Below the pieces are notes generated by a model that was not told where the DNA came from, did no database searches, and saw only the letters and a list, made by a program, of their open reading frames with translations. Both the position numbers and the translations under genes were made by a program. 45,873 bases of DNA from the NCBI GenBank assembly GCA_019421015.1, contig JAHZGC010000032.1, positions 1 to 45,873 of the forward strand, given 5' to 3'. Positions within the stretch are counted from its first letter, which is position 1; every line of letters begins with the position of its first letter. Source of the DNA: Coriobacteriaceae bacterium (GTDB lineage Bacteria; Actinomycetota; Coriobacteriia; Coriobacteriales; UMGS124). Below, in pieces: positions 41,447 through 45,873 of this stretch.

Positions 41447-44245
41447 ATGGACGTCTCGAGAAGGTCGTTCGTGAAGGCCGGCGCCATTGCGATGGCGAGC
41501 GCCGCGGCCGCGGGGGCCGCCGCGTCGCTGGATGGTGCGCGCAGGGAGCCCCTTGCCTGGGCGAGCGAGGCGGCGGACGCCCCCGCCGACGGCGTGTACC
41601 AGGCGGTATGCCGCTTTTGCGGATGCGGTTGCGGCATGCTCTGCGAGGTCAAGGACGGCGTGCTCGTAGGCGTGGCGGCCGACCCTGACAACCGCACCAA
41701 CCGCGGCATGGCCTGCGTCAAGGGCTACCACCTGGCAAAGATCCTCTACGGCGACGACCGCCTGACCGTGCCGCTCGTCCGCGACGACCCCTCGACCAAG
41801 GGCACCCCCGAGGGCCTGCGCGAGGCCACCTGGGAGGAGGCGCTCGACCTCGTGGCCGCAAAGCTCCGCGAGACCTGGAAGGCCGACAAGAGCCGCCTGG
41901 CGTTTTGGGGCAGCGGCCAGCAGCCCATCGTCGAGGGCTACCTCACCACCAAGTTCTGGAAGGCCGGCCTGCTCTCGAACAACATCGAGCCCAACGCGCG
42001 CCTGTGCATGGCGAGCGCGGTGGTGGGCTACATGAACATGTTCCAGACCGACGAGCCTGCCGGCTGCTATGACGACATAGAGCAGGCCGACGTCTTTGTG
42101 ACCTGGGGCGCGAACATGGCCGAGGCACACCCGATGCTCTTCTCGCGCCTGGCCGCCCGCAAGCTCGAAGACCCTTCGGTGCGCCACTACGACCTGGGCA
42201 CCATGGTGACGCGCACCTCGGCCACGGCCGACAAGGTGCTCGTCTTTAGGCCCGGCACTGACCTGGCCATCGCCAACTGCATCGCCAACTACCTGGTGCA
42301 GAACGACCTGTACGACCACGACTTCGTGGCCGACCACCTGCAGTTCAAGCAGGGTGCCGAGGATATCGGCAACCCCACGGCCGACGACTACGACGCCAGC
42401 GACGTGGGCAAGGGCGTCGACGCGGTGGAGCCGATCGAGTTCGAGGCGTACGCCAAGCGCCTGGAGCCCTACACCTTCGAGTACGTCTCGGAGCTCTCGG
42501 GCGTGCCGGTGGCCGACCTGGAGGAGCTCGCCCGCGTCTTTGCCGAGCCCGGCACCAAGATCATGTCGCTCTGGACCATGGGCGTGAACCAGCACAACCG
42601 CGGCACCTGGGTGAACCACGCCATCACGAACCTCCACCTGCTCACGGGGCGCATCGCCCAGCCGGGCAACTGCCCCTTCTCGCTGACGGGCCAGCCCACG
42701 GCCTGCGGGACTGCCCGCGAGGTGGGCACGTTCAGCCACCGCCTGCCGGCCGACCTGCTCGTGGCCAACGAACAGCACCGCCGCTACACCGAGGCCGTCT
42801 GGGACCTGCCCGAAGGCTACCTCGACGAGATCCAGAAGCCGGGCATGCACACGGTCAAGATGTTCCGCGAGCTCTCGAAGGGCAACGTCGACTTTATGTG
42901 GACCGCCCACAACAACTGGGCCGTCTCGATGCCCAACCTCACGCGCTTCTTGGGCAAGGGGGAGCAGACCGGCGTCATGGACGCCTTCATCGTGGTGGAC
43001 GAGGTGTACCCCACGCTTTCGACCCAGTATGCCGACGTGGTGTTCCCCGTGGCCATGTGGGTGGAGCGCGAGGGGCAGTTCGGCAACGGCGAGCGCCGCA
43101 CGGCGGTCTTTGAGCAGGCGGTGCTGCCCCCCGGTGACGCCCGCTGGGACGCCTGGGTTCTGCTCGAGGTGGCCAAACGCGTGCTCGCCGGCGAGACGAT
43201 CGACGGGGTCGACGCCTTCGACCGCCTCTTCGGCGCCTGGTACGACAAGGACGCCGCCGCCTTCAAGGGGACGCAGCGCGAGGTGAGCCGCAGCGTGTGG
43301 GAGGAGTACCGCACGTTCTCGAACCCCTCGCTGAACGAGCGCGCCGCGGCCATCGACGCCGACGAGGGCGAGGTCTTTGGTGCCAAGCTCAAGATGGAGG
43401 CCAAGCAGCTCGCCCCCTACGACGCCTACCTCGAGCAACACGGCATGACCTGGCCGGTGCGCGAGGTCGACGGCGCGTGGGTCCAGACCGCGTGGCGCTT
43501 TGCCGACGGCCCCCAGGAGGAGGGCTTTGACCAGTACGGCGTGGACGCCTATGGTGACCACGGACTGGCTGGCAGCGTGAGCTTTTACAAGAGCGCGGGC
43601 AAGCGGCCGTCGGTGGTGTTCCGCCCCTACGAGCCGCCGGCGGAGGAGCCGAGCGAGGAGTACCCGTTCTGGCTCTGCACGGGCCGCCTGCTCGAGCACT
43701 GGCACACCGGCTCGATGACCCGCCGCGTGCCCGAGCTGCACGAGGCGCTGCCCGAGGCACTGCTCTACCTGAACCCCGACGACTGCGCGGCCCTCGGCAT
43801 AGCAGACGGCGACACCGTGCGTGTGACCTCGCGCTTTGGCACCGTCGACATGAAGGCTTCGACCGACGGGCGCGTGCAGCCGCCGGCGGGGAGCTCGTTT
43901 GCTCCCTTCTTTGCCGACGAGGCCCTGGTGAACCTCGTGGTGCAGGACACCTACGACCCGCTCTCGAAGGAGCCCGACTTCAAGAAGACCTGCGTGCGTC
44001 TTGAGAAGGTCGACGCCCAGCTCCCCGGTGCCACGGGCGTGGCCACGAGCACGGGCGACGCGGCCCAGGCCACGGTGCCGCTCGCCCCCTCCGACCATGC
44101 GGGGCGTTTTGCCGCCATGGGGGCCGACGGCTGCACGGCCTGTCACGGCGAGGGCGGCGCGGCCCCGGCGGTGCCCGAGAGCCACCTGGTAGACGGAGCC
44201 CTGGACCCGGTGCGCGCCACCTGCAACACCTGCCACTCGGCGTAA
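41447..44245 (+). CDS. napA: Periplasmic nitrate reductase NapA with fused NapB-like di-heme tail
   Basis: Molybdenum enzyme reducing nitrate, exported across the membrane; 932 residues. Tat motif SRRSFVK (4-10). [4Fe-4S] ligands Cys55, Cys58, Cys62 and Cys90, with Lys92 in CVKGYHLAK. Mo ligand Cys187 in NARLCMAS; DEPAGCYDDIEQAD is NapA-specific. The NapA fold ends at about residue 855. A tail follows with two heme c sites, CTACH (896-900) and CNTCH (926-930), separated as in the core of NapB. SD AGAGAGGGAG lies before ATG 41447. Followed by napD. Confidence 0.9.
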   Translation: MDVSRRSFVKAGAIAMASAAAAGAAASLDGARREPLAWASEAADAPADGVYQAVCRFCGCGCGMLCEVKDGVLVGVAADPDNRTNRGMACVKGYHLAKILYGDDRLTVPLVRDDPSTKGTPEGLREATWEEALDLVAAKLRETWKADKSRLAFWGSGQQPIVEGYLTTKFWKAGLLSNNIEPNARLCMASAVVGYMNMFQTDEPAGCYDDIEQADVFVTWGANMAEAHPMLFSRLAARKLEDPSVRHYDLGTMVTRTSATADKVLVFRPGTDLAIANCIANYLVQNDLYDHDFVADHLQFKQGAEDIGNPTADDYDASDVGKGVDAVEPIEFEAYAKRLEPYTFEYVSELSGVPVADLEELARVFAEPGTKIMSLWTMGVNQHNRGTWVNHAITNLHLLTGRIAQPGNCPFSLTGQPTACGTAREVGTFSHRLPADLLVANEQHRRYTEAVWDLPEGYLDEIQKPGMHTVKMFRELSKGNVDFMWTAHNNWAVSMPNLTRFLGKGEQTGVMDAFIVVDEVYPTLSTQYADVVFPVAMWVEREGQFGNGERRTAVFEQAVLPPGDARWDAWVLLEVAKRVLAGETIDGVDAFDRLFGAWYDKDAAAFKGTQREVSRSVWEEYRTFSNPSLNERAAAIDADEGEVFGAKLKMEAKQLAPYDAYLEQHGMTWPVREVDGAWVQTAWRFADGPQEEGFDQYGVDAYGDHGLAGSVSFYKSAGKRPSVVFRPYEPPAEEPSEEYPFWLCTGRLLEHWHTGSMTRRVPELHEALPEALLYLNPDDCAALGIADGDTVRVTSRFGTVDMKASTDGRVQPPAGSSFAPFFADEALVNLVVQDTYDPLSKEPDFKKTCVRLEKVDAQLPGATGVATSTGDAAQATVPLAPSDHAGRFAAMGADGCTACHGEGGAAPAVPESHLVDGALDPVRATCNTCHSA

Positions 44246-44258
44246 GGGGAGGTGCATT

Positions 44259-44576
44259 ATGGCCGAAGGGACGGGGCGGTCCGCAGGGGAGCGGGCGGGG
44301 GAGCCCGTGGTCATCTCGTCGCTGGTGGTGGAGACGCTGCCGGGGCGCACCGACGCGGTCGCGGCCGCGCTGGAGGCGCAGGCATGCTCCGGCGTCGAGG
44401 TCCACGAGCGCGTGGGGGCCAAGCTCGTCGTCTCAATCGAGGCGCCGAGCCTTGACGAGTCCCAGGGGCTTGCGGCGGGGTTTGCCGCCATCGAGGGCGT
44501 GACCGGCGTGAACCTGGTGTATGTGAACTGCGAGGACGACCCGACGATAGCGAAGGCACGGGCGGCGCGGGCGTAA
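44259..44576 (+). CDS. napD: NapD-family chaperone
   Basis: Small cytosolic protein, 105 residues, that binds the Tat signal of NapA and guides its maturation. Residues ~17-95 match NapD: VISSLVVETLPGR, a central KLVVSIEAPS strand and IEGVTGVNLVYVN. There is a charged N-terminal extension of about 15 residues. GGGGAGG lies before the ATG, 13 bases after napA, so they are one operon. Confidence 0.85.
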   Translation: MAEGTGRSAGERAGEPVVISSLVVETLPGRTDAVAAALEAQACSGVEVHERVGAKLVVSIEAPSLDESQGLAAGFAAIEGVTGVNLVYVNCEDDPTIAKARAARA

Positions 44577-44609
44577 GGCCGTAGGCGCGCTCGGGCACGC
44601 GGGGACTGC

Positions 44610-44650
44610 GCCCCGGCCCTCTGAGACTCGGAGGGCCGGGGCCATTGTTT
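44610..44650 (+). terminator. Terminator after napD
   Basis: Perfect 12-bp stem GCCCCGGCCCTC (44610-44621) / GAGGGCCGGGGC (44631-44642), loop TGAGACTCG, then CATTGTTT. It lies in the convergent gap between napD and the dipeptidase gene; the T-rich side faces the plus strand. Confidence 0.8.
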
Positions 44651-44656
44651 GCGGGG

Positions 44657-45682
44657 TTAGGCCGTCTCGTTGCGCACAAAGAAATCGTGGGCGTTGGCGA
44701 AGAAGATCTTGCGGGCCAGCTCGGGGCCGAACCGGGCCGCCATGAGGCGGTGCAGCTCGCCGGCGGCGTCGCAGTGGGCGAGCCAGGCGGGGACGTCGGA
44801 GCCGTCCCAGTCGCTGCCCAGGGCCAGGGTGTCTTCTCCGCCGAGGTCGAGGAAGTGCTCCACATGGGCGGCCAGCTCGTCAAAGGTCACGTCGCCGGTC
44901 ACCTTGGTGTTGCGCTCGGTGATGAAGCGTGTGTAGAAGTTGAGCCCCACGAGGCCGCCCATGTCGCGGATGGCGCGGAACTGGTCGTCGGAGAGGTTGC
45001 GCGGGTGGTCACAGACCGAGCGTGCGTTGGAGTGGGAGGCCACGAAGGGGCGCCGCACCACGTCGAGCAGGTCGGCGAACCCGGCGCGGTTCAGGTGCGA
45101 GACGTCCACGACGATGCGGGCGTCCTCGAAGGCGCGGATGGCCTCGCGCCCCAGTGTGGTGAGGCCCTCTGAGGTGAGGTTGCCGCTGCCGATGGAGTTG
45201 CGGTCGTTCCAGGTGAGCGTGGCCATCTTGACGCCGTCGGCGGCCAGGTCCTCTATGGCGCGCATGCTGTGGTTGATGGGCGTCGTGTTCTCGAGGGTGA
45301 GCAGCGCGGCCACCTTGCCCTGGGCGAGCACGGCGTCGATCTTGCGGGCGTCGCGGACCTGCTCCACGCGGTCGGCGTGCAAGGTGGTCTGGGCGTAGAA
45401 GAAGTCGCGGGCACGGGTGTAGAAGTCGTAGGCGTCGTGGTGGCGGTAGGAGTCGGGGACCCAGACGGCGAAGCACTGGCACCAGGCGTAGTCCTCCATG
45501 CGTTCGAGGCTTACGGCGGCGTCGTTGCGGGCGAGGTCGGTGAAGCCTGGGTCGCCGTCGTGGAGGCCGTGGCTCGCGTAGGGTTCGAAGTCGCGCATGG
45601 CGAGCATGTCGAGGGTGTCGCAGTGCAGGTCAAAGACGTGCGTGAGCACGGGGGGCCGGTCGGGTGCTGCGGGCTGGGTCAT
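44657..45682 (-). CDS. Membrane dipeptidase (M19 family)
   Basis: Zinc-dependent dipeptidase of the renal-dipeptidase family, 341 residues. Metal-site residues are visible: His20 and Asp22 (DLHCDT), Glu131 (LTLEN), His196 (DVSHLNRAG), His217 (ASHSNAR), and an Asp in GSDWDG. No signal peptide, so probably cytoplasmic. SD AGGAG precedes the ATG on the minus strand. Convergent with napD. Substrate dipeptide unknown. Confidence 0.92.
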   Translation of the reverse strand: MTQPAAPDRPPVLTHVFDLHCDTLDMLAMRDFEPYASHGLHDGDPGFTDLARNDAAVSLERMEDYAWCQCFAVWVPDSYRHHDAYDFYTRARDFFYAQTTLHADRVEQVRDARKIDAVLAQGKVAALLTLENTTPINHSMRAIEDLAADGVKMATLTWNDRNSIGSGNLTSEGLTTLGREAIRAFEDARIVVDVSHLNRAGFADLLDVVRRPFVASHSNARSVCDHPRNLSDDQFRAIRDMGGLVGLNFYTRFITERNTKVTGDVTFDELAAHVEHFLDLGGEDTLALGSDWDGSDVPAWLAHCDAAGELHRLMAARFGPELARKIFFANAHDFFVRNETA

Positions 45683-45778
45683 CGGGACTCCTCGGGGGCA
45701 TGGGGTCGCTCAGAGGCTGGGATCGTTGCGGTCATGGAGCAAATTGTAGGGTATCGGCGTGAAAAAGGGCGCACGCCG

Positions 45779-45809
45779 TTGACATGAACCGAAAGAGTGG
45801 CATTATATC
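45779..45809 (+). promoter_or_regulatory. Promoter of tRNA-Arg
   Basis: -35 TTGACA (45779-45784) and an AT-rich -10 zone (CATTAT or TATATC, 45801-45809) with 16-19 base spacing; transcription would begin near 45815, a few bases before the tRNA. Confidence 0.65.
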
Positions 45810-45820
45810 CAAGCTCAGAT

Positions 45821-45873
45821 GCGGCGTTACCTCAGCTGGATAGAGGGTCTGACTACGAATCAGAACGTCATAG
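45821..45873 (+). tRNA. tRNA-Arg(ACG), 3'-truncated by window end
   Basis: GCGGCGT (acceptor 5' strand) is followed by TA, D-stem CCTC/GAGG with AGCTGGATA loop, then anticodon stem TCTGA/TCAGA with loop CTACGAA, so the anticodon is ACG. The variable region and T-arm start at the edge; the remainder lies outside the window. Confidence 0.88.

Noticed and set aside
41345..44491. 1048-residue minus-strand open frame opposite napA
   Set aside because: The plus frame has full NapA catalytic motifs; the antisense frame is Val/Gly/His/Arg-biased and has no domain.

Overview
The window comes from a high-GC actinobacterium, most likely a Coriobacteriia member (Collinsella/Olsenella-like). The genus is inferred from gene content; no search was run. 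Support: the beta-prime subunit has the actinobacterial coiled-coil insertion; ribosomal genes often use GTG or TTG starts; a LuxR-type regulator has a large multi-span membrane domain; and a Nap-type reductase and a DapL-type lysine pathway are present.

Bases 1-23900 are an almost unbroken transcription/translation block: 3' part of rpoC, terminator, promoter, rpsL-rpsG-fusA, then rpsJ-rplC-rplD-rplW-rplB-rpsS-rplV-rpsC-rplP-rpmC-rpsQ-rplN-rplX-rplE-rpsZ-rpsH-rplF-rplR-rpsE-rpmD-rplO-secY-adk-map-infA-rpmJ-rpsM-rpsK-rpsD-rpoA-rplQ. Gene order is the conserved str/S10/spc/alpha order, but tuf is absent between fusA and rpsJ. Several joints (fusA/rpsJ, rpsJ/rplC, rplW/rplB, rplX/rplE) carry strong hairpins, two of which overlap promoter-like hexamers, suggesting internal promoters or attenuators. 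RpoC carries an unusual 240-residue C-terminal extension with an alpha-CTD-like helix-hairpin-helix, and RpsL has Arg at position 88.

Bases 23900-29520 hold a fused double-ATPase ECF protein, its EcfT partner, truA, dapL behind a leader with mutually exclusive pairings, and a heavy-metal-exporter-like permease. Bases 29520-33000 hold two tandem MATE exporters and a YccF protein, bounded by copies of an unlabelled ~105-bp palindromic repeat whose ends double as stop codons. Bases 33000-36700 hold a membrane LuxR regulator divergent from an acidic protein of unknown function and a degenerate NifU-like protein.

Bases 36691-40330 (minus strand) are a complete riboflavin ECF transporter: promoter, FMN riboswitch, terminator, ribU, two ATPases and EcfT. 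A 96-bp nested palindrome lies between ribU and the ATPases. Bases 40331-40700 are non-coding, with an AT-rich island and a third copy of the stop-codon repeat, followed by an unknown minus-strand gene. Bases 41340-44576 encode a periplasmic nitrate-reductase-like enzyme with a NapB-like di-heme tail fused to NapA, preceded by a Crp/Fnr-type operator and followed by NapD. The window ends with a membrane-dipeptidase gene and the 5' part of tRNA-Arg(ACG).

The most novel items are the stop-codon-embedded repeat family, the RpoC extension, the NapA-NapB mini-fusion and the NifU-like/acidic-protein pair.
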